Source: Rhodohalobacter sulfatireducens
Lineage (GTDB): Bacteria > Bacteroidota > Rhodothermia > Balneolales > Balneolaceae
DNA: 39,200 nucleotides
Direction of reading: 5' to 3'
NCBI RefSeq assembly: GCF_022012475.1
Contig: NZ_JAKLWS010000038.1
Coordinates: forward strand, 1 to 39,200
Positions 17,985 to 26,746 of the stretch are shown in pieces. Both the position numbers and the translations under genes were made by a program. Positions within the stretch are counted from its first letter, which is position 1, and each line of letters starts with the position of its first letter. Under the pieces are notes generated by a model that had not been told where the DNA came from, did not search any database, and was given only the letters and a program-made list of their open reading frames with translations.

Positions 17985-19514
17985 ATGTCTGAGACGAAAG
18001 AAAAAACATCCGCTGATGCGACAAACGGAAGTCCTAAACCGACCTCACCCAATGCAGATCTAAAGTTGGATTTTGCTTCTTTTTGGGAATACAGTTCAGC
18101 ACCTGAGAGTAGTGATTTTGTTGAGATCAATGAAAAATATAATCATTTCATTAACGGGGAATTTGTGGAGCCGGAGAAAGGCCGGTACATGAAATCGATC
18201 AATCCGGCAAGTGAAGAGATACTTACAGAGTTTGCCGAAGGCACCTCTGAGGATGTTGATAAAGCGGTTCAGGCTGCTCGCAAAGCATATAACAAAACAT
18301 GGTCGAAACTCAGCGGACGCGAGCGTGGAAAATATCTCTATCGCATAGCACGAATGATCCAGGAGCGATCTCGTGAATTAGCCATCACTGAAACGATGGA
18401 TGGTGGGAAACCAATTCGTGAATCCCGGGATGTGGACGTTCCTCTTGCCGCTGCACACTTTTTCTACTATGCCGGTTGGGCTGATAAGCTGGAATATGCT
18501 TTCCCCGGACGAAAGCCGGAGCCACTTGGCGTTTGTGGACAGATCATCCCATGGAACTTTCCCCTGTTGATGCTGGCATGGAAAATAGCCCCTGCCCTTG
18601 CAACCGGAAACACAGTTGTCTTGAAACCTGCTGAAACCACTCCAATTACCGCCTTGAAGTTTGCTGAAATATGCAGCGATGCCGGTCTACCCGATGGTGT
18701 TGTAAATATTGTAACCGGAGCAGGTCAAACCGGCTCAGCCATTGTCAATCATCAAGGCGTAGATAAAATTGCATTTACCGGCTCTACCGAAGTAGGAAAA
18801 ATCATCCAGAAATCTTTAGCCGGAACTTATAAGAAATACACGCTTGAACTCGGCGGCAAGGGGCCGAATATTGTTTTTGAAGATGCTCCTATCGATCAAA
18901 CTGTCGAGGGAATAATCAATGCCATTTTCTTTAACCAGGGACATGTTTGTTGCGCGGGTTCCCGCCTGCTGATCCAGGAAGGAATTTCTGAGAGATTGAT
19001 TCAAAAACTGAAAGACCGAATGGAAACATTGATTGTAGGCGATCCGCTTGATAAGAATACCGATATTGGAGCCATCAATTCTAAAGCTCAGTTCGAAAAG
19101 ATTAATGAGTACCTGGAGATCGGTGTGAATGAGGGTGCCGAAATCTACCAAAGTAAATGTGACCTTCCTGAAAATGGTTACTTCTGCCGCCCGACAATTT
19201 TCACCGGGGTGGGCCAAAGCAACCGAATTGTCCGAGAAGAAATTTTCGGCCCGGTTCTGACCATTCAAACCTTCCGTACTCCTGATGAAGCGATTGAAAA
19301 AGCAAACAATACACCTTATGGCCTGGCCAGCGGAATCTGGACAGATAAAGGTTCAAAAATCTTTAAAGTCGGCCAGAAAGTTCGTTCCGGTGTGATGTGG
19401 TCCAATACCTATAATAAGTTCGACCCAACCTCCCCGTTCGGCGGTTACAAAGAAAGCGGAATCGGAAGAGAAGGCGGATTGCATGGGTTGTATCCATACG
19501 TAAAGCTAAATTGA
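17985..19514 (+). CDS. Aldehyde dehydrogenase, ALDH16-like catalytic half
   Basis: A 509-aa NAD(P)-dependent aldehyde dehydrogenase. Catalytic Cys322 (FFNQGHVCCAGSR) and general base Glu288 (LELGGKGP) are 34 residues apart as in ALDH2, and the cofactor-binding IIPWNFP and FTGSTEVG segments are present. A 40-aa extension with FASFWEYSSAPES precedes the fold and recalls the N-terminus of ALDH16A1 (MEYGPVPES). The C-terminus, GGYKESGIGREGGLHGLYPY, also matches that family. It sits between deoC and a short ALDH-like gene; the two ALDH genes together have the layout of one two-domain ALDH16 protein. Likely substrate acetaldehyde from the DeoC reaction (inference). Confidence 0.92.
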   Translation: MSETKEKTSADATNGSPKPTSPNADLKLDFASFWEYSSAPESSDFVEINEKYNHFINGEFVEPEKGRYMKSINPASEEILTEFAEGTSEDVDKAVQAARKAYNKTWSKLSGRERGKYLYRIARMIQERSRELAITETMDGGKPIRESRDVDVPLAAAHFFYYAGWADKLEYAFPGRKPEPLGVCGQIIPWNFPLLMLAWKIAPALATGNTVVLKPAETTPITALKFAEICSDAGLPDGVVNIVTGAGQTGSAIVNHQGVDKIAFTGSTEVGKIIQKSLAGTYKKYTLELGGKGPNIVFEDAPIDQTVEGIINAIFFNQGHVCCAGSRLLIQEGISERLIQKLKDRMETLIVGDPLDKNTDIGAINSKAQFEKINEYLEIGVNEGAEIYQSKCDLPENGYFCRPTIFTGVGQSNRIVREEIFGPVLTIQTFRTPDEAIEKANNTPYGLASGIWTDKGSKIFKVGQKVRSGVMWSNTYNKFDPTSPFGGYKESGIGREGGLHGLYPYVKLN

Positions 19515-19525
19515 AATTACAAAAT

Positions 19526-19627
19526 GTCATTCTGAACCTGTCTGCCGAAGTGCAGCGTAGGCAGGCTTGATTCAGAATCTCCGAATATAATTTAATTTAG
19601 GAGATTCCGGCTCAAGGCCGGAATGAC
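19526..19627. repeat. Intergenic palindromic repeat (about 100 bp)
   Basis: GTCATTC at 19526-19532 and GAATGAC at 19621-19627 bound a unit with nested inverted segments. CTTGATTCAGAATCTCC pairs with GGAGATTCCGGCTCAAG at 14 of 17 positions; an inner GCCGAAGTGCAGCGTAGGC part is flanked by CCTGTCTGCC and GGCAGG. This style (a Trp/Gln-free 'rejected' palindrome bounded by GTCATTC) is common between genes in many bacteria. It separates the two ALDH genes and may affect the relative level of the second. Confidence 0.6.
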
Positions 19628-19663
19628 TTCAAGAATTGATAACAGTTAACTGATCCCTGAAAG

Positions 19664-20527
19664 ATGTCTGACAGACTCGAAGTTTTAAAAACTTATAAAA
19701 CATACGTTGGCGGAAAATTTCCGCGAAGTGAATCAAACCGGATATACAGGATAGAGAATCCTGGTGGAAAACATATTGCGAATGCGTGCCGCTGTACCCG
19801 AAAAGATGTCCGCGATGCCGTAGTAGTCGCTCGGTCAGCTTTTGACGGATGGAGCGGACGTTCAGCCTATAACCGCGGACAAATTCTCTACCGGATTGCC
19901 GAAATGTTGGAGGGGCGAAAAGATCAATTTGTAAATGAACTCGAACTACTCGGAGCGAAAAAGAAGAATGCACAAAAAGAAATCGAAATATCGATCGACC
20001 GGCTGATTTATTATGCGGGCTGGACCGACAAAATCAGCCAGGTGTTTGGAACTGTGAACCCGGTTGCAAGTTCACATTTTAACTTTAGCATGCCGGAACC
20101 GACGGGTGTCGTTGGAATTATTGGCCCGGATGAATCTCCACTTCTGTCGATCGTGTCATTAGTTGCACCTGTTATAGCCTGCGGAAACAGTTGCATCATT
20201 CTGGCCTCAACTGAGAATCCTCTTTCTGCGGTCAGCTTTGGTGAGGTTCTTCATGCCTCCGATGTGCCGGCCGGAGTTGTAAACATCCTGACCGGCAATC
20301 GCGATGAGATGGTTAACCACCTTACGACTCATATGGACGTAAATGCCATTTTCAATGCAATTAACGATTCAGAAACCAAGAAACAATTGGATGAAAATGC
20401 ATCTATCAGTGTGAAGCGGGTTAAGCATTATTCACAATCGGACTGGAGTGAAGAGAAGCATGAAAACCCTTACCTGATTCTTGATTTTATGGAGACCAAA
20501 ACCACCTGGCATCCCGTTGGAGCTTAA
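19664..20527 (+). CDS. Truncated, non-catalytic ALDH-like protein (ALDH16 second-domain-like)
   Basis: A 287-aa protein matching only the first 55-60% of an aldehyde dehydrogenase fold: YVGGKFPRSESNRIY, a conserved helix ending AYNRGQILYRIAEML, and the cofactor-domain segments GVVGIIGPDESPLL and PAGVVNILTG. The catalytic Glu and Cys regions are missing. Its end, ETKTTWHPVGA, resembles the very C-terminus of ALDH16A1 (TKALWLPMG, from memory), whose second domain is likewise short and inactive. So this is probably not a decayed gene but the natural partner of the preceding ALDH. The frame is clean and codon use is ordinary. Likely role: structural or regulatory subunit. Confidence 0.82.
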   Translation: MSDRLEVLKTYKTYVGGKFPRSESNRIYRIENPGGKHIANACRCTRKDVRDAVVVARSAFDGWSGRSAYNRGQILYRIAEMLEGRKDQFVNELELLGAKKKNAQKEIEISIDRLIYYAGWTDKISQVFGTVNPVASSHFNFSMPEPTGVVGIIGPDESPLLSIVSLVAPVIACGNSCIILASTENPLSAVSFGEVLHASDVPAGVVNILTGNRDEMVNHLTTHMDVNAIFNAINDSETKKQLDENASISVKRVKHYSQSDWSEEKHENPYLILDFMETKTTWHPVGA

Positions 20528-20546
20528 AAGATCAAAATTTTATACT

Positions 20547-21143
20547 ATGAATAGAGTAAGTGCCACATTGATAATACTGTTGTTAGTCCTGGCCGGATGT
20601 AAAACGACAGAAAAAACTACAACGGATGCAGATGAGTCTCCATCCACAGAAACCGAAAATGAACCCATTTTTGATGTAGACCCTGAAGTTGTTGAAGCTT
20701 ATCTGGCAGAAGAGATGGATGAGTTCGATCGATTGCTTTTTGAAAACCGTAGCCAGTTGTCTGACCGGTTTGCATCCGTTGAACACGATATGCCTGACCT
20801 GTTTCTGAAAGATGTTGTTCAAGAAGAAAAAGTGGTTGACCAATACGCCGGATTTCGTGTCCAGTTATTATCAACGCGCAGCGTAGCAGAAGCTGATTCC
20901 ACAAAGGATAATTTCCGCGTTTGGGCTGATCAGCACATCCAGGGATACTCGCCTGAAGCGTACGTTACATTTCGTCAGCCGTATTACAAAGTGCGCGTCG
21001 GAGATTTCAGAGATCAGCAGAAAGCCAACAATTTTTCAAGAATGGTGAAGGATGAATATCCTGCAGCCTGGGTCGTTCACGATCGTATCGAACCAAATTT
21101 TTTACCAGCCGATACGACCCAGATCGAATTTGTAAATCAATAA
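20547..21143 (+). CDS. SPOR-domain lipoprotein
   Basis: A 198-aa lipoprotein. The ATG at 20547 gives MNRVSATLIILLLVLAGC with lipidation Cys18; an earlier in-frame ATG at 20481 lies inside the ALDH gene and would spoil the signal. An acidic, Glu/Asp/Thr-rich linker follows, then a SPOR domain (about 105-185) with FRVQLLSTRSVAEAD, PYYKVRVGDFRDQQKAN and AWVVHDRIE. SPOR domains bind glycan strands lacking stem peptides, so it probably sits at the division site or cell wall. It begins 19 bp after the short ALDH gene and may be on the same transcript, although no functional link is obvious. Confidence 0.88.
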   Translation: MNRVSATLIILLLVLAGCKTTEKTTTDADESPSTETENEPIFDVDPEVVEAYLAEEMDEFDRLLFENRSQLSDRFASVEHDMPDLFLKDVVQEEKVVDQYAGFRVQLLSTRSVAEADSTKDNFRVWADQHIQGYSPEAYVTFRQPYYKVRVGDFRDQQKANNFSRMVKDEYPAAWVVHDRIEPNFLPADTTQIEFVNQ

Positions 21144-21276
21144 AAAAATCCGCGAAATATCTGATTACCCAGACATTGTATTTTTCTTGCAATTAATTAG
21201 TATGGGAACGGACTGAACATTTTGATAAGTCATTTTTCCTTATCGAAATTAAAAAATACGATATCTCAATTAGTGC

Positions 21277-22371
21277 TTACACATTAAACCGGAACAGCAT
21301 CACATCGCCATCTTTCACAACATAATCTTTCCCTTCCTGGCGCATTTTCCCGGCTTCTTTTGCCGCTTTCTCTGAACCGAGAGAAACATAATCTTCGTAA
21401 GCAATCGTCTCCGCCCGGATAAAACCTTTCTCAAAATCAGTATGAATCACACCGGCAGCCTTAGGTGCTTTGGTTCCTTTTTCAATCGTCCACGCTCGTA
21501 CTTCTTTCGGGCCAGCCGTGAAGTAGGTAATCAGACCGAGATTTTGGTAAGCTGATTGTATCAAGCGGTCCAAGCCGGATCGTTCTACTCCTAACTCCTC
21601 CAAAAACATCTCTTTTTCGTCCGGTTCAAGCTCAGCGATTTCCGCCTCAATTTTTGCACAAAACATTACAACAGTATCGTCAAACTCGCTGGCGATCTCC
21701 TTTACGGTTTCCACCCATTCGTTGCCGTCGTTTACGTCTTCTTCCGAAACATTGCATGCATAAAGAACCGGTTTTTCTGTCAACAAGAACAGGTCTCTAT
21801 AAGCCTCTCTCTCCTCTTCATCTACTTCAAATGTTCTGGCTGTATTTCCAACACTTAGATGATCTGCTAACCGTTTCACAGTTTCATAGTTGGCGATAAC
21901 TTTTTTATCACCACTTTTTGATTCTTTTTGAAGTTTATCCACTCGTTTTTCAACGGACTCGAGATCTTTTAAGATAAGCTCATCTTCAATAATTCGAATA
22001 TCCCGTTCCGGGTCTACCGACCCCTCTACGTGGATGATATCTTCATCATCAAAACATCGAACAACGTGAACAATAAGATCTACTTCCCGAATATGTGAAA
22101 GAAAAGCATTTCCTTTTCCCTTTCCTTCGGAAGCACCTTTTACCAATCCGGCAATGTCTACAAACTCGATAGTTGCCGGAATTGTCTCTTTGGGTTCAAC
22201 AATTTCAGAGAGTGTATCAAGACGTTTATCAGGTACCGGGACAAGGCCTATATTCGGATCAATTGTACAAAATGGAAAGTTTGCCGATTCAGCTCCGGCA
22301 TTACTTAATGCATTAAAAAGCGTTGATTTACCAACATTCGGCAAACCAACAATACCACATTTTAAACTCAT
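21277..22371 (-). CDS. ychF: Ribosome-associated Obg-like ATPase YchF
   Basis: A 364-aa P-loop NTPase of the OBG/YchF family. It has G1 GLPNVGKST (9-17), G3 [14 protein letters not shown], and the YchF-specific variant of the G4 motif (ACNVSEED, N-x-x-E in place of NKxD), which explains preference for ATP over GTP. A coiled-coil hairpin lies in the middle and a TGS domain at the C-terminus ends in [12 protein letters not shown]. Length matches the family (363 aa in E. coli). It binds ribosomes and affects stress and oxidative responses. It converges with the SPOR lipoprotein gene. Confidence 0.97.
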   Translation of the reverse strand: MSLKCGIVGLPNVGKSTLFNALSNAGAESANFPFCTIDPNIGLVPVPDKRLDTLSEIVEPKETIPATIEFVDIAGLVKGASEGKGKGNAFLSHIREVDLIVHVVRCFDDEDIIHVEGSVDPERDIRIIEDELILKDLESVEKRVDKLQKESKSGDKKVIANYETVKRLADHLSVGNTARTFEVDEEEREAYRDLFLLTEKPVLYACNVSEEDVNDGNEWVETVKEIASEFDDTVVMFCAKIEAEIAELEPDEKEMFLEELGVERSGLDRLIQSAYQNLGLITYFTAGPKEVRAWTIEKGTKAPKAAGVIHTDFEKGFIRAETIAYEDYVSLGSEKAAKEAGKMRQEGKDYVVKDGDVMLFRFNV

Positions 22372-22484
22372 AGATTATCTAAAAACTTAATAGTTATTAT
22401 ACAGGCATCCTGATATTTATTTGGGACCTCAGAAAAAGTACAGGTAGAGATCTAGATTAAATTCAGAATGACCAATTAATTATC

Positions 22485-23147
22485 TCAGTCCAGTGATTTC
22501 TGTTGTATAAATTCTTTCGAAGGAAGCACAACAGCCGTTAATTTCCCATATCCCAATTCACTGTAAACACAACCGGTATCTATACCAATCATTCCTTTTT
22601 TTTGAATTGGATAAGGACGTGGAGTATGACCAAAAATTACAGTTTTTTCCCAGGGTACATCAAACGCATTCAGGTGTTCACGGCCCCACAAAAAATAATG
22701 ATTAGCTTTAGGGTCTTCCTTGCTGTCCTCCAGGGTTTGATGGGGCGGGACGCCCGCATGTACAAAAAAATAATCATCGGTTTCAAAGAAGTGACGAGTA
22801 TTCTCGTAAAACTCCAGGTGTTTATCCGGGATATCGGAAACACTTTTTGGATTGCTATATGATTTAAGAGTCGTCTCACCACCGTTATACATCCAAAGTT
22901 CAGAATCTCCCGAATGAAGAGCATCCAACAGCATCTGCTCATGATTTCCCCTTAAAAAAATACACCTTCGATCATACTGCACTTCCAGCAGAAAATCGAC
23001 TACCCCTTTAGAATCAGGGCCCCTGTCAATATAATCTCCTATAAAAACGTGTAAAGCGTCTTTATGGGGCTTTAAGTTGTTCCACAGTGTTTTCAGGGAT
23101 CTAACACAGCCGTGAATATCTCCAATAGCTACAATCTTTTCATTCAT
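22485..23147 (-). CDS. PPP-family Ser/Thr protein phosphatase / metallophosphoesterase
   Basis: A 220-aa member of the PPP superfamily with all metal motifs: GDIHGC (8-13), GDYIDRGPDSKG, LRGNHEQM, and the later HAGVPP and FGHTPRP. The length and the DRGPDS motif fit the bacterial PrpA/PrpE/ApaH-like group, which dephosphorylate Ser/Thr phosphoproteins or cleave dinucleoside polyphosphates. The start directly abuts the nusB stop, so translation is probably coupled. It could act on targets of the window's Ser/Thr kinase, but nothing in the sequence proves that. Confidence 0.88.
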   Translation of the reverse strand: MNEKIVAIGDIHGCVRSLKTLWNNLKPHKDALHVFIGDYIDRGPDSKGVVDFLLEVQYDRRCIFLRGNHEQMLLDALHSGDSELWMYNGGETTLKSYSNPKSVSDIPDKHLEFYENTRHFFETDDYFFVHAGVPPHQTLEDSKEDPKANHYFLWGREHLNAFDVPWEKTVIFGHTPRPYPIQKKGMIGIDTGCVYSELGYGKLTAVVLPSKEFIQQKSLD

Positions 23148-23609
23148 TTAATGATTCGACTCTTCGATTAGACCTCTGCCTTTCTTATTGATTTTATTCT
23201 CTTTCTTTAAATGCGTAAGAGCGGCATCCAATATGCCATTTACAAAATTACCGCTTTTGCGAGTGGAGTATTTTTTGGCAAGTTCAATCGCTTCATTTAT
23301 CGATACTTTAGTTGGTATCTCCTCGAACAAAAGAAGTTCCGAAATGGCCATTCGTAAAATCAATTTATCGATAACTGCCAGACGATTTACTTCCCAATTG
23401 TTAATATGTTCATCAATAATTTCGTCGTACTCCGTTGCATGATCGACGGTAACCATTAATAATTTCTCAGCAAATCTTACTGAGTCATAGTCATTTTTCA
23501 GAGAGGGTTTGATAATTACTTTTGTTGCATCTTGCGTGGAGTTTTTTCCAACTTCCACGGCGTATAACGACTTTAATGCTGCTTCTCTGGCTGCTCTTCT
23601 GTTCTGCAT
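23148..23609 (-). CDS. nusB: Transcription antitermination factor NusB
   Basis: A 153-aa all-helical RNA-binding protein. The N-terminal arginine-rich RRAAREAALKSLYAVEV and the C-terminal ISELLLFEEIPTKVSINEAIELAKKYSTRKSGNFVNGILDA (shown here only as its helices ELLLFEEIPTKVSINEA and AKKYSTRKSGNFVNG) are diagnostic. NusB with NusE/S10 binds boxA and supports antitermination of rRNA transcription. Length is normal. It is the first gene of a two-gene unit with the PPP phosphatase, starting 120 bp from the divergent tRNA-Val gene. Confidence 0.95.
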   Translation of the reverse strand: MQNRRAAREAALKSLYAVEVGKNSTQDATKVIIKPSLKNDYDSVRFAEKLLMVTVDHATEYDEIIDEHINNWEVNRLAVIDKLILRMAISELLLFEEIPTKVSINEAIELAKKYSTRKSGNFVNGILDAALTHLKKENKINKKGRGLIEESNH

Positions 23610-23729
23610 ATATTTTCAAAATTTTCAAAGAACAGATAAAATACAAACCTTTATCATCAGCCGAAAGAAATCAGTTCGATTTTCTATTGCAATTCAAACC
23701 GAACTCTGGGTATATTTAGTTCTTGTTTA

Positions 23730-23803
23730 GGGTTCATAGCTCAGTTGGTTAGAGTGCATCGTTGACATCGATGAGGTCGGCAGTTCGAATCTGCCTGAAC
23801 CCA
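23730..23803 (+). tRNA. tRNA-Val (anticodon GAC)
   Basis: A full 74-base cloverleaf can be drawn by eye. Acceptor stem GGGTTCA/TGAACCC, D stem GCTC/GAGT with AGTTGGTTA loop, anticodon stem CATCG/CGATG with loop TTGACAT (anticodon GAC), variable AGGTC, T arm GGCAG-TTCGAAT-CTGCC, discriminator A. The 3' CCA is not encoded (CAA follows). GAC reads GUC and GUU valine codons. Confidence 0.96.
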
Positions 23804-24313
23804 CAAGAAAAGTAGTAAATTATTGATAATTAGTATCTTAATTTTTTAATACCGCCCTTCTCAACAAAATATTAATAAGAAAGAAAGTTTTCATGTGCTG
23901 ATGTAAAGAGAATATATTTTATTGAAGTGCCACTTTTTAGCTGCAAATTAATTTAGCGGTTTATATCAAGTTTCAAGATTTTCCATTTATGTTATTACGT
24001 TGTTATTATTGGAAACCAACTGATCCTTTTAGGCAATTTCCTGACTAATTTTTTTAGAAGTGTCTATTTTTTTGACCTATATAAAATGAAGTTAAGTCTC
24101 AAAAAAAAGTCTGGATCTTTTAGAAATTCAGCCAATGTTTTCTACTTGTGACTTACTAAGCTCACCTCTCATGTATTGATCACCTAATGCCCTTCGAAAA
24201 GCCATATTTCTTGATTTTTTTAAGTATGAACCTTAAAACAGAATACGTACAAAGTTAACTTTCATTTATGTTCTCTAAGATGTTAAGTTGAAGCGATTAA
24301 GAATATAGCATTC
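23804..24313. other. AT-rich intergenic region after tRNA-Val, no gene recognised
   Basis: About 510 bp between the tRNA and the terminator of the vWA gene. It is AT-rich with many stops in all frames. The only coding-like piece is on the minus strand at 24128-24205 (25 codons, MAFRRALGDQYMRGELSKSQ...), which ends quickly and is too short to call. I see no promoter, repeat or RNA fold I could defend. Confidence 0.5.
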
Positions 24314-24340
24314 AAAAAAACCCCCGGTTATGACCGGGGG
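24314..24340 (-). terminator. Rho-independent terminator of the vWA lipoprotein gene
   Basis: On the minus strand a perfect 8-bp stem CCCCCGGT/ACCGGGGG with a 4-base loop (24321-24340) is followed directly by seven T residues (24320-24314). It lies 37 bp after the vWA stop codon. Confidence 0.93.
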
Positions 24341-24376
24341 ATTGGTTTACAAAATAAATTAAAGATTCTGAATTGG

Positions 24377-25561
24377 CTATGGCTTACCACCACCAACAAT
24401 TTTCACTGCATCGAAACCTGCAATCGATTCACCATCATTGGTTTTACCGATCAGCCATCCATTCAAATCACCACTGACAAGGCCGGTGTCTTGTGTTGGA
24501 AAATGACCCAAAAAGTCAGGTATTCCATCACCATTTACATCTTCTATGTGGCCATCGCCATGAGCAAGTCTCGCACCTGCGTCAGATGTCACTTCACTTA
24601 GAGCTCCAAATCGAACCGTTACAGGATCGATTGTGGTTGCATCAAAATCTTCACTTCCTAAAATAGCCACAGGTATTACACCTTTGTTGTTTGGGTTGAT
24701 TGAATTTGGTTCGCCTTCTGGTTTAATATCAACTCCTACTGCAGTTGGACAAATAGCCTCTGCAATATCTGAGAAAACTGTCACAAGAGTATTAATGTCT
24801 TGAACATCAAAAGCATCCCCCGGTGCAGAAGCATACCCTGTCATAGCTGGCACATTGGCTCCTTGCAGAGCAATCGTAAATATTCGAATACCTGCATTTT
24901 TTGCATCAGTTGCAGCATTATTTGTTTCTGTTTGCACAACACTTGATGACGCTGTTACTACATTGCCATTGCTGTCATAATAGCGATTTGCGAATCCGTC
25001 AGATAAAACAACCATGACTTTTGTTGCATTATCACGGTCAAATCCACTTGGATTAGTATCCACATTACCAAACAAGCTTTCATCCCCGGTTAGCTCTTCA
25101 GCTCCATAAATAATTCCACCTTGAATATTTGTCCATGCGATTGGTGTCAAATCATCAATCTCTTGGTTCAGTGTACTTTGTCCCGTTGGGTCCATAATCG
25201 TAAGATCCAGGTTACGTTGAGCTGTGGTTGAAAAGCTAATTAATGCTCCTTTATCACTACTGCTAAGTTCAGCGACAAGGGCCTTTGCTCCATCTTTAGT
25301 AGCCTGTAATCTAGTACCGGAATTCGATCCAGAAATATCAATTACCAGAGAGACGTCAATTACGGCCGCCTCGCAAACAGGTGCCAAGTCCCCTTCATGA
25401 TTAGATCGCTGCATTTCTTCAAAGTCAGCTGAAGATAGTGAGTTCCCATTGTCCACAACTGTAGAATCACAACTTGTGAAAATGATAACTAATGCTAATA
25501 CTGTATAGACCTTAAAATGGCGATACCATGACATATAGTTAAGTTCTCTACTATTATTCAT
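24377..25561 (-). CDS. von Willebrand factor A lipoprotein with calcium-binding-type C-terminal domain
   Basis: A 394-aa surface lipoprotein. Lipidation Cys31 ends IIFTSC. The start at 25561 is preferred over an in-frame ATG at 25534 because AGGAGA lies seven bases upstream. A vWA domain (about 66-265) has the MIDAS motif DISGS (75-79) and VVLSDGFANRYYD, so it can bind a divalent ion and a protein ligand. The C-terminal 110 residues carry VDIKPEGEPNSINPNNKGV, a run ending ILGSEDFDATTIDP, and an Asp-rich DVNGDGIPDF loop; this module recurs in secreted proteins of many bacteria, often near the C-terminus, and looks like a calcium-binding beta domain. It is monocistronic with its own terminator. 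Likely role: adhesion or surface assembly (inference). Confidence 0.85.
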   Translation of the reverse strand: MNNSRELNYMSWYRHFKVYTVLALVIIFTSCDSTVVDNGNSLSSADFEEMQRSNHEGDLAPVCEAAVIDVSLVIDISGSNSGTRLQATKDGAKALVAELSSSDKGALISFSTTAQRNLDLTIMDPTGQSTLNQEIDDLTPIAWTNIQGGIIYGAEELTGDESLFGNVDTNPSGFDRDNATKVMVVLSDGFANRYYDSNGNVVTASSSVVQTETNNAATDAKNAGIRIFTIALQGANVPAMTGYASAPGDAFDVQDINTLVTVFSDIAEAICPTAVGVDIKPEGEPNSINPNNKGVIPVAILGSEDFDATTIDPVTVRFGALSEVTSDAGARLAHGDGHIEDVNGDGIPDFLGHFPTQDTGLVSGDLNGWLIGKTNDGESIAGFDAVKIVGGGKP

Positions 25562-25568
25562 TTTATGT

Positions 25569-25574
25569 TCTCCT
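25569..25574 (-). promoter_or_regulatory. Ribosome binding site that fixes the vWA gene start
   Basis: AGGAGA on the minus strand, seven bases before the ATG at 25561. Strong Shine-Dalgarno sites are rare in this window, so it argues for this start over the ATG at 25534. Confidence 0.7.
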
Positions 25575-25796
25575 ATTTTATTATGATTTCGAGATAAAAT
25601 GAATTTGCTACCCCGAAGTTACTTCCATTTTCGGTATTAGCTTGACAATGAAAGAAGCCCTCTTGCAATTTCACTTAAATCTCATTTGTATTCATTTAGA
25701 TACACTGAAACTGGATTAAACTCTTGGACTTATGAAACAAATACTTGGACATTCTGATCAATTGAAATTTTTAGTTCATAAAACCTAAAATATCTC

Positions 25797-26215
25797 TCAA
25801 ATATATTCGGCCTTTTTATCTACTACTATTCGGTAGTATTCCGGATTATCAGCTTGATCTCTGTTGTTTATATTCGTTACTTCAATATCCAGTTTGATCA
25901 TCATTTACATTCAGCCTCTCTGCTATTCGATGGATAACGTCTCTCAATTGATTTCATCCATTATACACTGGCTTTTAGAACATTTGTACGTCATTCCTGA
26001 TTTGCTCTGCAAAAGGTGGAAACAGAATAATATTGACTCCATCAAAATATCCCTCCATTTTAGCATTGGATAAATCTTCAGGTGGGAAATAAATGTTGTG
26101 TGTAATTTCAAAACACTCATTACAATACCTTGAAAAAAGCTTATGGTGAGAACAAAAATCATCAAATAATGATATGGCCAAAGAAGAAGATCTTCTTAAA
26201 AATGGTTACATTTAA
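25797..26215. other. AT-rich region with possible decayed coding fragments
   Basis: The gap 25562-26344 (783 bp) has no clear gene. On the minus strand an open stretch 25975-26181 (68 codons, TTG start) reads protein-like, e.g. YFPPEDLSNAKMEGYFDG and NIILFPPFAEQIRNDVQMF. Further on, 25797-25904 holds a 35-codon ATG frame (MMIKLDIEVTNINNRDQAD...). On the plus strand 26174-26215 encodes MAKEEDLLKNGYI then stops. None matches a family I know. They may be pieces of one decayed minus-strand gene broken by frameshifts, or chance frames. No terminator or promoter was recognised. Confidence 0.3.
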
Positions 26216-26344
26216 GTAGGTTAAGCTTTTGAAACCTTCAGGGGTGAAGGGAGAAATTATTAGATAATTAGTATATGCTAAGTCAAGTGCATTGTACTAG
26301 GCTAGGCAGGTTAATTAAGTAATAATTCAAAAGGGAGAGATGAG

Positions 26345-26746
26345 ATGAATAGACTAATGGTGCTAATATCGCTTATCTTTGCATTATCATGTTTTTCCGG
26401 TTTAAAGGCTGATGCAAATCCTGGTAATCAATCAACCTTCGTTTTTATTCAAAAAATTGAGGATGGATGGTATACCTCAACTGTCAAATCACTGAATTTA
26501 AATACATACAGAAGGAGCATCTACTTACTTAACGTAAGAATCGAAAACAACAGGGTAACTGCTATTGATTTCGGAAATGGTGAGATTCTTCATGTAGGTC
26601 AAAATAATTCAGGTTATCAGTACAGCGACGGGTACCTTTCCGTTGACAAAGGTTATAAAAATAGCCATATCATAGGAGTTTCAGGTCAGGTTAGAATTAG
26701 CTGGAATACAGGTACGGTAATTATTTACGATATAAAAATAAGATAG
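26345..26746 (+). CDS. Small secreted protein of unknown function
   Basis: A 133-aa protein with a clear signal peptide (MNRLMVLISLIFALSCFSGLKADA, here noted as residues 1-24; cleavage likely after KADA). The mature part is beta-rich and full of Tyr, Asn and Gly, with RIENNRVTAIDFGNGEILHV suggesting a small beta-barrel or sandwich. A purine-rich AAGGGAGAG lies a few bases before the ATG. No domain is recognised. It is flanked by AT-rich DNA on one side and a likely terminator on the other, so it is probably transcribed alone. Confidence 0.75.
   Translation: MNRLMVLISLIFALSCFSGLKADANPGNQSTFVFIQKIEDGWYTSTVKSLNLNTYRRSIYLLNVRIENNRVTAIDFGNGEILHVGQNNSGYQYSDGYLSVDKGYKNSHIIGVSGQVRISWNTGTVIIYDIKIR

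Noticed and set aside
20481-20546. Longer start of the SPOR lipoprotein inside the ALDH-like gene
   Set aside because: It would put 22 polar residues before the lipoprotein signal; ATG 20547 gives a proper lipobox.
22457-22472. Short match to the GTCATTC-bounded repeat (ATTCAGAATGAC)
   Set aside because: About 11-12 bases only, without a partner arm; could be chance or a decayed half copy.
24128-24205. Short minus-strand frame MAFRRALGDQYMRGELSKSQ...
   Set aside because: Only 25 codons, no ribosome binding site, no known family; kept as part of the gap description.
25821-25838. TACTAC...GTAGTA inverted repeat
   Set aside because: Only 6-bp arms without a T-run; it could equally be chance in AT-rich DNA.
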